From: Neisseria sp. KEM232
Lineage (GTDB): Bacteria > Pseudomonadota > Gammaproteobacteria > Burkholderiales > Neisseriaceae
NCBI RefSeq assembly: GCF_002237445.1
Contig: NZ_CP022527.1
Coordinates: 2,232,001 to 2,296,000 of the forward strand
DNA: 64,000 bases
Direction: 5' to 3'
Shown here: positions 51,509-63,878 of the stretch, piece by piece
Position numbering within the stretch: position 1 is the stretch's first letter
Layout of the letters: every line of letters starts with the position of its first letter
Program-made: the position numbers and the translations under genes
The notes under the pieces: generated by a model
The model's database searches: none
The model's input: only the letters and a program-made list of their open reading frames with translations
Told to the model about the DNA's origin: nothing

Positions 51509-53515
51509 CCTGCTGGCCGCCGCGCTGCTGCCGTTTTACGCGCAGGCCGATACCGTTGCGCCGGGCGATAGCGCCGAGCTGGAAACCGTTACCGTAACCG
51601 CCGTGCGCGGCGGCGCGGTGTCGGCTTCGCCGCTGGGTCTGCCGATGACGCTGCGCGAGCTGCCGCAGAGCACCAGTATCATTGGACAACGTCAGATGCG
51701 CGAGCAGAACATCCGCACGCTTGACGATGCGCTGGTACAGGCCAACGGCGTAAGCCGCCAGATTTACGGCTCCAACCGCGCGGGCTACAACTATCTGTTT
51801 GCACGCGGCAGCCGCATCACCAATTTCAGCATCGACGGCCTGAACGCGGGCGACTCGCTGCAAGACGCGGGCAATGCCGCCACCGCCGCCTACGAGCGCG
51901 TGGAAGTGGTGCGCGGCGCCAACGGCCTGCTTTACGGCGCGGGCGAGCCGTCGGCTTCGGTGAACTTGGTACGCAAACGGCCGACGCGCACGCCGCAGGC
52001 GCAAATCGCGCTCCATGCTGGCAGCTACCGCCAAAACGGCGCGTCGGCCGACGTTTCAGGCAGCCTGAACGATGCCGGCACGCTGCGCGGCCGCGCCGTG
52101 GCCGATTTCCACCACGGCCGCACGTGGCGTGAGCGCGAAAAAAGCCGCGATTTCTCGCTCTATGGCATCGCCGAATACGACGTAACGCCCGCTACCCGCC
52201 TGCATGCGGGCGCGCATTACCAGCAGGCCAGAGAAACCGCCGCCTCTTCGCACAGCACCGTTACCTATGACAACGCAGGTTATGCCACCCCGCTGGGCGT
52301 GCATTACAACCCGTCGGCAGACTGGGCATACAGCCGCACGCGCACACTGAACCTGTTTGCGGGCGTACAGCATCAGTTCCGAAACGGCGTGCAGGGCAAA
52401 GTGGAATACAGCTACACAAAACGCGATTGGGATCATCCCTACGGCGTGGCGGGCATACTCGGCATCAACCACAACACCGGTGCCGCCGACATGATTACCG
52501 GCTACTGGCGCGACCGCCCGCACACCCACAGCCTTAACGCATCGCTCAACGGCAGCTACCGCCTGTTCGGCCGCGAACACGACTGGACGGCGGGCATCGG
52601 CGGCAGCCGCAGCAAAAGCAGCCGCCACGGCGCGCGCAATATCGCATTCAATGCCGTTGCCAATCTTGATGATTTCTCGCGCAGCGGCAGCTATCCCGAG
52701 CCTGCGTCCTAGTCCTATATGCAGCAGATACACGGCGAAAGCGACAAACGCCAAAGCGGCGGCTACCTCGCCACCCGTATCAGAGCAACAGACAAACTCT
52801 CGCTTATCGCCGGCGCGCGCTACAGCCGCTACCGTGCAGGCAGCTACAACACCCGCAGCCAAAGCATCGAACACGTATCCGGCGGCCGTCTCACCCCCTA
52901 CACCGGCATCGTTTACGACTTCCATCCCAACTTCAGCGCCTACGCCTCCTACAGTAGCCTGTTCGTGCCGCAAACCCAGAAAGACCGAGACGGCGGCTAC
53001 CTCAAACCCCTTACCGGCAGCCATCTCGAAGCCGGCATCAAAGCCAGCTGGCTGCAAGGCCGTCTGAATGCCTCCGCCGCCCTCTACCGCGCCCGCAAAA
53101 ACCACCTGGCCGTTAGCCGCAGGCCGCGACGCCAACGGCGACACCTACTACCAAGCCGCCGATCAAGCCGCCCACCACGGCTGGGAAGCCGAAATCAGCG
53201 GCCGCCTCACCGAAAGCTGGCAATTACAGGCAGGCTACAGCCAAAGCCGCACCCGCGACCGGCAAGGCAAACGGCTCAACAGCGACAGCATCCCCGAGCG
53301 CAGCTTCAAACTCTACCTCCTACACCACGCAGCCTGAAAACCCGCGCGGCTGGACAATCGGCGGCGGCCTGCGCTGGCAGAGCGAAACCCATGCCGACCC
53401 CGACACCATCCGCATGGACGACCCCGCCGCCAAAGCGCGCTCCGCCGCCAAAAAGCCTACGCCGTAGCCGACCTGTTCGCCCGCTACCGCATCAGCCCGC
53501 AGGCCGAAGCCGTCA
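51509..53515 (+). pseudogene. TonB-dependent siderophore receptor gene, multiply disrupted
   Basis: Begins inside a signal peptide (TLLAAALLPFYAQA) without a start codon. The plug (TLRELPQSTSIIGQRQMREQ, DDALVQANGVSRQIYGSNRA, VRGANGLLYGAGEPSASVNL) and a large part of the barrel are recognisable. A TAG at 52710-52712 interrupts it. Frameshifts follow near 53116, 53315 and 53453, and the final strands are absent after PQAEAVNAH (about 53515). Proteins of this class bring ferric siderophores across the outer membrane. The sequence also carries Kingella-type uptake sequences. Confidence 0.85.
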
Positions 53516-53649
53516 ACGCACATTTCCAGCGCCAAATGCCGCTGCCGCCCGCCCGAGCGCAGACGGCGGCCGTCTTCGCCCAGCTGCCAGCCCGAGCCGG
53601 CGGCTTGGAAGTAGTTGCGGTATTGGTGGTAAAGGGTGTCGGTGTTCAT
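53515..53649 (-). pseudogene. 5' fragment of a gene, possibly an AraC-type regulator
   Basis: Minus strand, with AGGAG before the ATG: MNTDTLYHQYRNYFQAAGSG, then WQLGEDGRRLRSGGRQRHLA for about 43 codons, after which the frame is antisense to the receptor pseudogene. An AraC-type regulator would fit a siderophore locus, but the family call is a guess. Confidence 0.3.
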
Positions 53650-53689
53650 AAAACGCTCCTGCGGATGAGATTTTTCCGACCTGTGATTA

Positions 53690-53728
53690 AGGCCGTCTGA
53701 AATCAATAAACCAGATTTCAGACGGCCT
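53690..53728. terminator. inverted DUS pair after carB
   Basis: AGGCCGTCTGAAAT and ATTTCAGACGGCCT, 21 bp from the carB stop. A Kingella-type AGGCAGCCTGAA (minus, 53739-53750) overlaps the stop itself. Confidence 0.7.
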
Positions 53729-53748
53729 TTTAAGCCTTTTCAGGCTGC

Positions 53749-56958
<3,210 letters not shown>

Positions 56959-56973
56959 GGTGGGGTCTCTATA

Positions 56974-57774
56974 TTAAATATTAAGTTTGCGTTTAATGGT
57001 ATCCGAGATAGCTGGTAGGCAATTTCCATTGTCCCATTTCATATATTTTCGTGCTGAAATTATTTTAGGGATCAGGGTTTCATTCTCCATATCCACAATA
57101 ACAATGCTGTAGTTATTAAAAATTAAATCTGTTAATGAAGATAATTCTTCTGATGCCCACTTACTTGCCAAGAAATTTTCTGTTAACACGAAAATAGCAA
57201 ATTCAGCGTTTTGAATACCTTCACTTACTTTTTGATAAATATTATCCCCATAATCTATCTCATATTTATCCAACCATACTGGAAGTTGCCTACTTTGCAA
57301 ATAATTAAAAATGGGTTGAACAATAGTTTTTTTATCTAGAGACGAATGACTTAAGAAAATTTTGGATTTAACGGGTTTAACAGGTTGATATTGAGGAAAA
57401 TCTTGCTCCAACGTGTTTTGTTCTGCGAATAAAAAAATTGCGTTTCCGTAAGGAGTTACGGCAATATCAATATCTGTCTCATCACGAACACTTATTACAT
57501 TTGCAGATTTTATTAAATCAACCGCCCTAATGTTTGGTTTAAGTGATTTGTTGGGGTAATATTTCACTAGCCATTGATCAAATTTCTCTCTAATTGTATC
57601 GGTTTCAAAATATAATCCAATATGGAATTGTAAAGAATACATATTATTATTTACAAACAACACAAAACCTGTAATTTCATCTTTTGTAAAATTGTTTAGA
57701 ATATCTTTGAGAAAAGGTTTTTCTTTAGTTCTGGCTTTATAATTGCATTCAAAACAATAAAAAATATCTTCCAT
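56974..57774 (-). CDS. TIR-domain protein with unrecognised N-terminal domain
   Basis: The 266-residue product has a C-terminal TIR domain from about 137: KSKIFLSHSSLDKK, then NYLQSRQLPVWLDKYEIDYG, AEFAIFVLTENFLASKWASE, and the end of helix C with EEL. Glu210 aligns with the catalytic glutamate of TIR NADases. The first 130 residues (YCFECNYKARTKEKPFL, TGFVLFVNNNMYSLQFHIG, LYFETDTIREKFDQWLVKYY) match nothing I know. No signal peptide. The gene is much more AT-rich than carB and starts with GGAGA eight bases upstream. It ends 15 bp before carB. A single-gene immune effector is plausible, but a signalling or other role cannot be excluded. Confidence 0.85.
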   Translation of the reverse strand: MEDIFYCFECNYKARTKEKPFLKDILNNFTKDEITGFVLFVNNNMYSLQFHIGLYFETDTIREKFDQWLVKYYPNKSLKPNIRAVDLIKSANVISVRDETDIDIAVTPYGNAIFLFAEQNTLEQDFPQYQPVKPVKSKIFLSHSSLDKKTIVQPIFNYLQSRQLPVWLDKYEIDYGDNIYQKVSEGIQNAEFAIFVLTENFLASKWASEELSSLTDLIFNNYSIVIVDMENETLIPKIISARKYMKWDNGNCLPAISDTIKRKLNI

Positions 57775-58021
57775 AACTATCTCCAGAATTTTAAAGCAAA
57801 CGTAGGTTGGGTCGAGACCCCCATAAAACAGTTAAATTATCTAACCATGTTGGATTTGCAATCCAAGCTACCGTGCGGCATCTGCCAAAAGATAGTCAGA
57901 AATATCGTTTGTGCTGTATTGCCGACGCGTGTCATTGTCTTTTCAGACGGCCTTTGTGCGTTCAAACCATCCCGCACTTTGCGGCTGCCTAAAAAGTTTG
58001 TTGGGGCGATAACGCCTGCTT
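57775..58021. other. intergenic region between the TIR gene and vapC
   Basis: No gene seen. It holds one DUS (about 57943, minus) and otherwise anonymous sequence; a 61-codon frame at 57807-57992 has no gene-like composition or ribosome-binding site. Confidence 0.4.
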
Positions 58022-58420
58022 TCACACCCAGTTTTCCAAACGCAAACCGTCCACGCGCTCAAACTCGCGCAGGTTGTTGCTGACCAAAACCAGCCCTTCG
58101 CTGCGGGCATGGGCGGCGATATGCAGATCGTTTTCGCCAATCAGCCGCCCGGTTTTTCCCAGTTCGGCGCGGATATTGCCGAAGTGGGCGGCGGCTTTGA
58201 TGCCGTAGGGCAGCACTTGCAGGCGGGATAAAAAATCTTCGGCGGCTTGCAGGTTGCGTTCGGGAAACGCGCTTTTTTCCGCGCCGTAGTACAGCTCGGC
58301 GGCGGTAATGCTGCTGACACACAAACGCGCGGCATGGCGGTTGAAGGTTTCCAAAACTTCAAGCGGACGGCGCTTCATCACATAAATCACGATATTGGTG
58401 TCGAGCATATATTTGAGCAT
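58022..58420 (-). CDS. vapC: PIN-domain toxin VapC
   Basis: The 132-residue product is a VapC/FitB-type PIN ribonuclease. The acidic residues are Asp7 (MLDTNIVIYV), Glu42 (TAAELYYGAEKS) and Asp98 (GENDLHIAAHA). The fourth position (SNNLREF) has Asn where many VapCs have Asp. Its ATG follows the vapB stop with no gap (TAAATG), so toxin and antitoxin are co-translated. Confidence 0.92.
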   Translation of the reverse strand: MLKYMLDTNIVIYVMKRRPLEVLETFNRHAARLCVSSITAAELYYGAEKSAFPERNLQAAEDFLSRLQVLPYGIKAAAHFGNIRAELGKTGRLIGENDLHIAAHARSEGLVLVSNNLREFERVDGLRLENWV

Positions 58421-58654
58421 TTACAGCTGCTCCCGTTCGGGCTGCACGGCGGTTTCCCGCACGGCCATAAAATCTTCGCTGACGCCGCTGCCTGCGGCAA
58501 AAAAGCTGTCCCAAACCTGCGCGGCGGGGCTGATGATGCGCTCGTTGCCGACCACGCGCACATCAACAGTCTTCACATTGCCGCCAAACTGCGCCTGCTC
58601 GGGCAGCCTGACGCTTTGGCCGTCGGCGGCGAATGACAAACTGACTCGTGTCAT
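58421..58654 (-). CDS. vapB: AbrB-type antitoxin VapB
   Basis: The 77-residue product has a short swapped-hairpin N-terminus (SLSFAADGQSVRLPEQAQFG) for DNA binding, and a C-terminal tail (AAQVWDSFFAAGSGVSEDFM) that would wrap the toxin. TAAGGAGA precedes the ATG at 58654. VapB normally represses its own operon with VapC; palindromes in the short leader were not obvious. Confidence 0.88.
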   Translation of the reverse strand: MTRVSLSFAADGQSVRLPEQAQFGGNVKTVDVRVVGNERIISPAAQVWDSFFAAGSGVSEDFMAVRETAVQPEREQL

Positions 58655-58740
58655 GGTGCTCTCCTTAATGTTGGTGCGGATTCGGGAATCCGGTTTGTCG
58701 GCCAAAGGCCGTCTGAAAACCGCCAATCCTCCCCCTTTTT

Positions 58741-59241
58741 TCACTTCCCCGCCAACGATCCGAAATTCTGCACCCAATAGACGCCGTATTGGGAATGCCG
58801 GTTGGCGGCGTAGGCCATGCCGACTTCGGTGTAGGCGGTGTCCATGATGTTTTTGCAGTGGCCGGGGGCGGCCAGCCAGGTGTCGATGGCGGCGCGGGCG
58901 GTGGGTTCGCCGGCGAGGATGTTTTCGCCGACGGCGCGGTAGCGGTAGCCTGCTTGTTCGACGCGCCCGGCCATGTCGCGGCCGTCGGGGCTTTCGTGGC
59001 GGAAGTAGTTTTTGTCGGCCATGTCCTGCGCGTGGGCGGCGGCGGCTTTCTCAAGCAAGGGATTCCATTTCAGCGGCGGCGCGGCGGGGTGGTAGGTTTT
59101 GCCGCAGGTTCTGCCGAGGGTACGGGCTTGGCTGATTAAGTCGGCCATTTGCTGCGCGGTGGCCGGTTCGGCGGCGGGCGGCGCGGCGCAGGCAGCCGCC
59201 GACAATGCGGCGGCCAAGAGTGCGGTGTGGCACGTGTTCAC
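58741..59241 (-). CDS. CAP/SCP-domain secreted protein
   Basis: The 166-residue product starts at a GTG with AAGGGAAAA upstream. It has a signal peptide with a possible lipobox (AAACAAPP) and a CAP domain: LLEKAAAAHAQDMADKNYF, HESPDGRDMAGRVEQAGY, RAVGENILAGEPTARAAI, WLAAPGHCKNIMD and YGVYWVQNFGS. Conserved His and Glu residues are present. Bacterial CAP proteins have few assigned functions. It is located between vapBC and the lactate permease. Confidence 0.88.
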   Translation of the reverse strand: MNTCHTALLAAALSAAACAAPPAAEPATAQQMADLISQARTLGRTCGKTYHPAAPPLKWNPLLEKAAAAHAQDMADKNYFRHESPDGRDMAGRVEQAGYRYRAVGENILAGEPTARAAIDTWLAAPGHCKNIMDTAYTEVGMAYAANRHSQYGVYWVQNFGSLAGK

Positions 59242-59389
59242 GGTTTTCCCTTTTGTTTTATCTGCGCAACCGTCGAAAGGATTTTCAGACGGCCTCTACC
59301 CTTTGCGCTTTCTGCGGGCAAACGGGCGCGATTATACTGCAAACCGTTTGCACGGGTGCGGGTTTTGCCGCTCGGCTGCGGCAATAAAG

Positions 59390-59428
59390 AGGCCGTCTGA
59401 AACGCCTTGGCGGGGTTTCAGACGGCCT
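59390..59428. terminator. inverted DUS pair after lldP
   Basis: AGGCCGTCTGAAAC and GTTTCAGACGGCCT with a 12-base loop, 21 bp from the lldP stop. Confidence 0.75.
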
Positions 59429-59448
59429 CTTGCGCGGCTCACAGGTTC

Positions 59449-61047
59449 TTACAGAGGCAGCAGCGGCATAACAATCACGGCCATCACGGCGGCGATGATG
59501 CCGTAGATGAACATGGGCACGACGGTTTTTTTGATGATCGCGCCTTCGGCGTTGTTGACGTTCAACACGGAGCAGACGGCGATGATGTTGTTGATGCAGA
59601 CCATATTGCCCATTGCGCCGCCGACGGATTGCAGGGCGAGGATGAGGGTGACGGAGAGGCCGGTATCGACGGCAATCTGCTGCTGGATGGCGCCGAAGGT
59701 GAGGTTGGACACGGTGTTCGAGCCCGAGAAGAAGGCTCCGATGGCACCGAGGTAGGAGGAGAAATAAACCCAGTGCTGCCCGGCCATGCCGGCGAATTCT
59801 TTGCCGATGGTTTTCACCATGGAGTTGTCGCCGCCCACCATCATGAGTTTGACCATGATGAGGGCGCCCATCAGGGCGAGCAGGGGTTTTTTGGTTTGGT
59901 TGAAGGTGGCGACGTAGAAGCTCCAGGCGTCTTTGAATTTGGTTTTGTAGAGCAGGATGCAGATCCAAACGGTAATGACGAAGGGTATCCACGCGGGCAC
60001 GTAGAGGGTTTGGTATTTTTCCGTTACGCCCGTGCCGAAGATGTTGCCGAAGACAAAGGTCAGCGATTGGGTGACGGTAATGTCGGACAGGCCGAAGGGC
60101 AGGGAGAAGGAAAACCAGGGTTCGGTGCTAGTCATCAGGCCTTTGAGGCCGATTTGTTTGATGCGGGTGACGACGAGCATGCCGATCAGCATGCCCAGCG
60201 GGGCAAGGGCTTTGGCGACCTGGCCTGCGGACACTTTTTCCGCGTTCGGGTCTTTGGCGTGTTCTTTGCTCAAGCCCCAGCCGTGGTTGGCGGCGAACAC
60301 GGAAACCAAGAGGCCGATGGCGCCGGCGACAAGCGAGGGAAACTCTTCGTTCACCTGCGCCAAAATGACGTAGGGGATGGTGCAGGAAAGGATGGCGATG
60401 TAGATGAAGCCGAGGTTTTTGCGGATTTCCTGCCATGACACGATAAAGCTGAGGCCGATCAGCGGGATGATGAAACCGGCAACGAAGTGGATGATGCCGG
60501 TTTGGCGGCCGATGGCGAGGATGTCTTCATGCGGCAGGTCGAGCTGGCCGAAGCCGAACCATGTGGGCGTGCCGACCGCGCCGAAGGACACGGGCACGGA
60601 GTTCATCACCAGCGTGAAGATGGCGACGCGCAGCGGATTGAAGCCGAGGCTCATCAGAATCGGGGCGGCGATGGCGGCGGGCGTGCCGAAGCCCGATGCG
60701 CCTTCAATCATAAAGGCAAACGACCAGCCGATAATCATCAGCTGGGCGACGGGGTTGGGGCTGATGGTGGCCAGCCATTTGCGGATGACGTCGATGCAGC
60801 CGGTGGTTTCCATCATGCGGTTGAACATAATCGCGCCGAAAATCACGGTAATCGGCGTCAGCGTAGCGACAAGGCCGGCGGCCACGTTGGCGTTGAGCAG
60901 GACGAACGGGTTGTCGAAATAACTGATTTGCAAAACGTAAATCAGCAGCGCAGTGGCCGGCAGGGCGATATACGAAGGAACGCTGTTTTTCTTCACCATC
61001 AGCCAGATAAGCAGCACGATGGGGAAAATGCTTAAAAATAAAGCCAT
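59449..61047 (-). CDS. lldP: L-lactate permease
   Basis: The 532-residue product is a 12-14 helix inner-membrane protein of the lactate permease family: GLVATLTPITVIFGAIMFN, FAFMIEGASGFGTPAAIAAP, then FFSGSNTVSNLTFGAIQQQ and MGNMVCINNIIAVCSVLN. It imports L-lactate, an important carbon source for neisseriae. AAAGGA precedes the ATG. lutBC are oriented the same way 690 bp upstream, separated by repeats, so it may have its own promoter. Confidence 0.95.
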   Translation of the reverse strand: MALFLSIFPIVLLIWLMVKKNSVPSYIALPATALLIYVLQISYFDNPFVLLNANVAAGLVATLTPITVIFGAIMFNRMMETTGCIDVIRKWLATISPNPVAQLMIIGWSFAFMIEGASGFGTPAAIAAPILMSLGFNPLRVAIFTLVMNSVPVSFGAVGTPTWFGFGQLDLPHEDILAIGRQTGIIHFVAGFIIPLIGLSFIVSWQEIRKNLGFIYIAILSCTIPYVILAQVNEEFPSLVAGAIGLLVSVFAANHGWGLSKEHAKDPNAEKVSAGQVAKALAPLGMLIGMLVVTRIKQIGLKGLMTSTEPWFSFSLPFGLSDITVTQSLTFVFGNIFGTGVTEKYQTLYVPAWIPFVITVWICILLYKTKFKDAWSFYVATFNQTKKPLLALMGALIMVKLMMVGGDNSMVKTIGKEFAGMAGQHWVYFSSYLGAIGAFFSGSNTVSNLTFGAIQQQIAVDTGLSVTLILALQSVGGAMGNMVCINNIIAVCSVLNVNNAEGAIIKKTVVPMFIYGIIAAVMAVIVMPLLPL

Positions 61048-61156
61048 TTTTCAATCCTTTGCGGACGGGTTGTTGTGAAGGGTATGCTCGTGCATACGGT
61101 TTTTTTGCCGGCGCTCTGTCGCACGGCTTTTTTCAGACGGCCTCACGGTATCGCTG

Positions 61157-61317
61157 GGGCGTGTTGGCACTCAGCTTGCGAGGCGGTTTTTTGAGGAAAA
61201 ATCCACGTTTGCAAGAAAAAAAGCACAGCAAGATTGGACATCTTGCGGGCATTTTTGACGCAGCAGGCGTGGATTTTTACCAAAAATACCGCCGCAAGGC
61301 TGAATATCAACACGCCC
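61157..61317 (+). repeat. 161-bp inverted-repeat element (copy C)
   Basis: Ends GGGCGTGTTGGCACTCAGC and, reversed, GGGCGTGTTGATATTCAGC. Strongly similar to copy A through the interior (TTTTTTGAGGAAAAATCCAC, GACGCAGCAGGCGTGGATTT). Confidence 0.75.
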
Positions 61318-61421
61318 AGAGCCGTCTGAAAAATCGGAGTCGGCCGCCTGTGTGTTTCAGACGGCCTTCGATATGGTTTCTGCATCAGGGGGCAAACCCG
61401 CCCTGCCCTGCGCCTGTTTTG

Positions 61422-61457
61422 AGGCCGTCTGAAAGCGGGGCTTCGGCGAAGTCAAAA
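61422..61457 (+). repeat. DUS-linked composite repeat
   Basis: AGGCCGTCTGAA, AGCGGGG, CTTCGGCGAAG, TCAAAAC. Confidence 0.6.
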
Positions 61458-61570
61458 CACGGCGACCGTGTTTGGCGGCCGACGGTTTCGCCGCAGCGGG
61501 TTTGAACGTTCGCCGCAACTCTGCTTTCAGACGGTCTCGCGGCAGGAAAACACGCGGCAGGCCGCCCATG

Positions 61571-61604
61571 TTCACTTCGTTGAAGCTGCATTTTCAGACG
61601 GCCT
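61571..61604 (-). repeat. DUS-linked composite repeat
   Basis: Minus strand: AGGCCGTCTGAA, AATGCAG, CTTCAACGAAG, TGAA. Confidence 0.65.
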
Positions 61605-61734
61605 TGATGCTGCGGCGGGAAGTTTTCTGTCTGCCTCCCGCCCGCAGGCGTTTTCCAAACAGGCCGTCTGAAAGCGGGGTTTTACGCCTGTGGCGGCAAA
61701 ACGGGCTTTCAGACGGCCGCAAAGGCAGGCGGCG

Positions 61735-63180
61735 CTATTTGCGCTTTTCCCTTTCCTTCATCAGCTCGTGCAGCGTTTTGGCGGCGGGCTTCATCGGCTT
61801 GCGGTGATCCGTCCAGCCCAGCTGCGAGGGCGGCGTGAGGGCGCGGAAGGTGGTGGCCGCCCAACCGAAGGCGCGGTAGGCTTTTTTGCCGCTGAAAATG
61901 CCGTTGTAGGTGCGCCAGGCCAGCGTTTCGCCCAAGGTGTGCGACGCGCCCTGCCCGCGGATCGGGTGCGGCACTTTTTCGTCGCGCGGGCGCTGCGCCT
62001 CTTCGCGCAGGCGGCGCATCTGCGCGGTGATGGGAATGCGCACGGGGCAGACTTCGTCGCAGGCGCCGCACATGGTGCAGGCGGTGGGCAGATCGCGCGT
62101 GGCATCGAGGCCGAGCAGGTGCGGCGAGACGATTTCGCCGATGGGGCCGGGATAGGTCGTGCCGTAGGCCGCGCCGCCGATGCGGGTGTAGACGGGGCAG
62201 TGGTTCATGCACGCGCCGCAGCGGATGCATTGCAGGGTGCGGCGCATCTGTTCTTCGGCATAGGCCTGGCTGCGGCCGTTGTCCAAAAGGACGAGGTGCA
62301 TTTCCTGCGGGCCGTCGAGTTCTTCGCCGCGGCGCGGGCCGGTAATCATATTGAAATAGGTGGTTATCGGCTGGCCGATGGCGCTGCGCGGCAGCAGGCT
62401 GTACAGCGGCGGGATGTCCGACAGTTTGGCCACGACTTTTTCAATGCCGGTGATGGCGATGTGCACGGGCGGCACGGTGGTGGAAAGGCGGCCGTTGCCT
62501 TCGTTTTCCACCAGACAGAGCGTGCCGGTTTCGGCAACGGCGAAGTTCACACCGGAGAGGCCGACGTCGGCCGTGCGGTAGACGTCGCGCAGCGCCTGAC
62601 GGGCGATGCCGGTGAGCTCGTCCACATCGTCGGTGAGCGGCGTGCCGAGGTTTTTGTGGAACAGCTCGCTCACCTGCTCTTTGGTTTTGTGGATGGCGGG
62701 CATCACGATGTGGGTAGGCTTTTCGCCTGCCATCTGCACAATAAATTCGCCCAAATCGCTTTCCACGGCCTTCACGCCCTGCTCTTCCAAATAATGGTTC
62801 AGCTCGATTTCCTCGCTGACCATCGATTTGCCTTTCACCATCAGCTTGCCGTTTTTGGCGGTAATGATGTTGTGGATGATTTGACAGGCTTCGGCCGGGG
62901 TTTCCGCCCAATGCACTTTCACACCCAAGCGGGTCAGGTTGGCTTCAAGCTGTTCGAGCAGCTCGGGCAGACGGGCGAGCGAGCGCTGGCGGATGTGTTC
63001 GCACAGGGTACGCAAGAGTTGCAGCTCTTCTTCGTCGGACAACACGCTTTTGCGGCGGGTCATCAGCATATCCATGGCCGTGCGCAGGCTTTTGCGCAGC
63101 GGCTTGTCGGCCAGCGCCTCGCGGGCGTTTTGCTTGAAGGTTTCGGGTTTCGGGTGGAAATGTACAGTTTGCGTGCTCAT
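61735..63180 (-). CDS. lutB: lactate utilisation iron-sulfur protein LutB
   Basis: The 481-residue product is the LutB/LldF subunit of the L-lactate oxidase complex LutABC. An N-terminal LUD domain (SMVSEEIELNHYLEEQG, GVNFAVAETGTLCLVENEGN) precedes two 4Fe-4S motifs, CIRCGACMNHCPVY and CTMCGACDEVCPVR. GGAGGA lies upstream of the ATG, inside the end of lutC; the two genes overlap by four bases. Confidence 0.93.
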   Translation of the reverse strand: MSTQTVHFHPKPETFKQNAREALADKPLRKSLRTAMDMLMTRRKSVLSDEEELQLLRTLCEHIRQRSLARLPELLEQLEANLTRLGVKVHWAETPAEACQIIHNIITAKNGKLMVKGKSMVSEEIELNHYLEEQGVKAVESDLGEFIVQMAGEKPTHIVMPAIHKTKEQVSELFHKNLGTPLTDDVDELTGIARQALRDVYRTADVGLSGVNFAVAETGTLCLVENEGNGRLSTTVPPVHIAITGIEKVVAKLSDIPPLYSLLPRSAIGQPITTYFNMITGPRRGEELDGPQEMHLVLLDNGRSQAYAEEQMRRTLQCIRCGACMNHCPVYTRIGGAAYGTTYPGPIGEIVSPHLLGLDATRDLPTACTMCGACDEVCPVRIPITAQMRRLREEAQRPRDEKVPHPIRGQGASHTLGETLAWRTYNGIFSGKKAYRAFGWAATTFRALTPPSQLGWTDHRKPMKPAAKTLHELMKEREKRK

Positions 63181-63878
63181 GCGGCGTCCTCCAAGTCGGC
63201 GGGGGCGATGTGCTCGGGCAGGACGGCCAGCACCACCAAATCGCGCGGGCCGTGTGCGCCGTAGGCCAGCGTGAGCTGGATGTCGGCGGTTTTCGACGGG
63301 CCGGACACCAGCACCACGTTGGTGGGCATCCCGGCGGCCATGTTTTCGCCGTGCATGGCGTGGTGAAAGGTGTCGTACATTTTCGCCGTGTCAAACAGGC
63401 AGAAATGCACGGGCGGCACCAGGCTCTGGCTGCGCGGCTCTTGCGGCGTCGGCCACAGCATCAGCGTGCCGGTGTGGGCGATGCCGCAGCGGGCGGAGGT
63501 GAAGCCCGCGTCGATATCCGCAAAATACTCGTCTTTCCAATCTTCTATCGGCTTGTCGAAGCCTTTGGTTTCTATGTTTGAGGCCGTCTGAAAAACCCGG
63601 GCGGCAGCGCGGCCGTGTTCGGTTTGCAGCGGCAGCAGGATGTTTTTCAGCCCTTTGCCTTCGGCCGCTTCGAGCATGACCTGCGGCCAGTTGTCGCGCG
63701 TCACCCAATAAATTTCCGTTTTCACCGCCCGCATGGCCTTCGCCCAATGTTTCAGGCGTTCGGTTTCGCTGTCCCATACGGGCGACATTTCACGGTAAAA
63801 CTCTTCGACGCGCGGCTCCATCATCGGATAGGCGTCGGCCTTTTTCAGTTTGGCCAAAATGTTTTCGCGCGCGCTCAT
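63177..63878 (-). CDS. lutC: lactate utilisation protein LutC
   Basis: The 233-residue product is a LUD-domain protein (LutC/LldG): CGIAHTGTLMLWPTPQEPRS, SLVPPVHFCLFDTAKMYDTF, then PTNVVLVSGPSKTADIQ and YGAHGPRDLVVLAVL. It belongs to the LutABC complex oxidising L-lactate to pyruvate. A minus-strand DUS copy is read in frame as VFQTASN. Both ends overlap neighbouring genes by four bases, so lutA-lutC-lutB is one unit. Confidence 0.92.
   Translation of the reverse strand: MSARENILAKLKKADAYPMMEPRVEEFYREMSPVWDSETERLKHWAKAMRAVKTEIYWVTRDNWPQVMLEAAEGKGLKNILLPLQTEHGRAAARVFQTASNIETKGFDKPIEDWKDEYFADIDAGFTSARCGIAHTGTLMLWPTPQEPRSQSLVPPVHFCLFDTAKMYDTFHHAMHGENMAAGMPTNVVLVSGPSKTADIQLTLAYGAHGPRDLVVLAVLPEHIAPADLEDAA

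Larger units (their letters stand above)
61318..61734. other. 417-bp repeat-rich intergenic region
   Basis: No gene. It holds about eight DUS or near-DUS copies in both orientations, including two composite repeats (61422-61457 plus, 61571-61604 minus). Confidence 0.6.

Noticed and set aside
51190..51597. Functional fusion of a binding protein with a receptor
   Set aside because: The join is out of frame, after a nonsense codon, and the receptor has more breaks; decay is simpler.
57807..57992. 61-codon frame between the TIR gene and vapC
   Set aside because: No ribosome-binding site, no recognisable domain, ends in DUS-derived codons.
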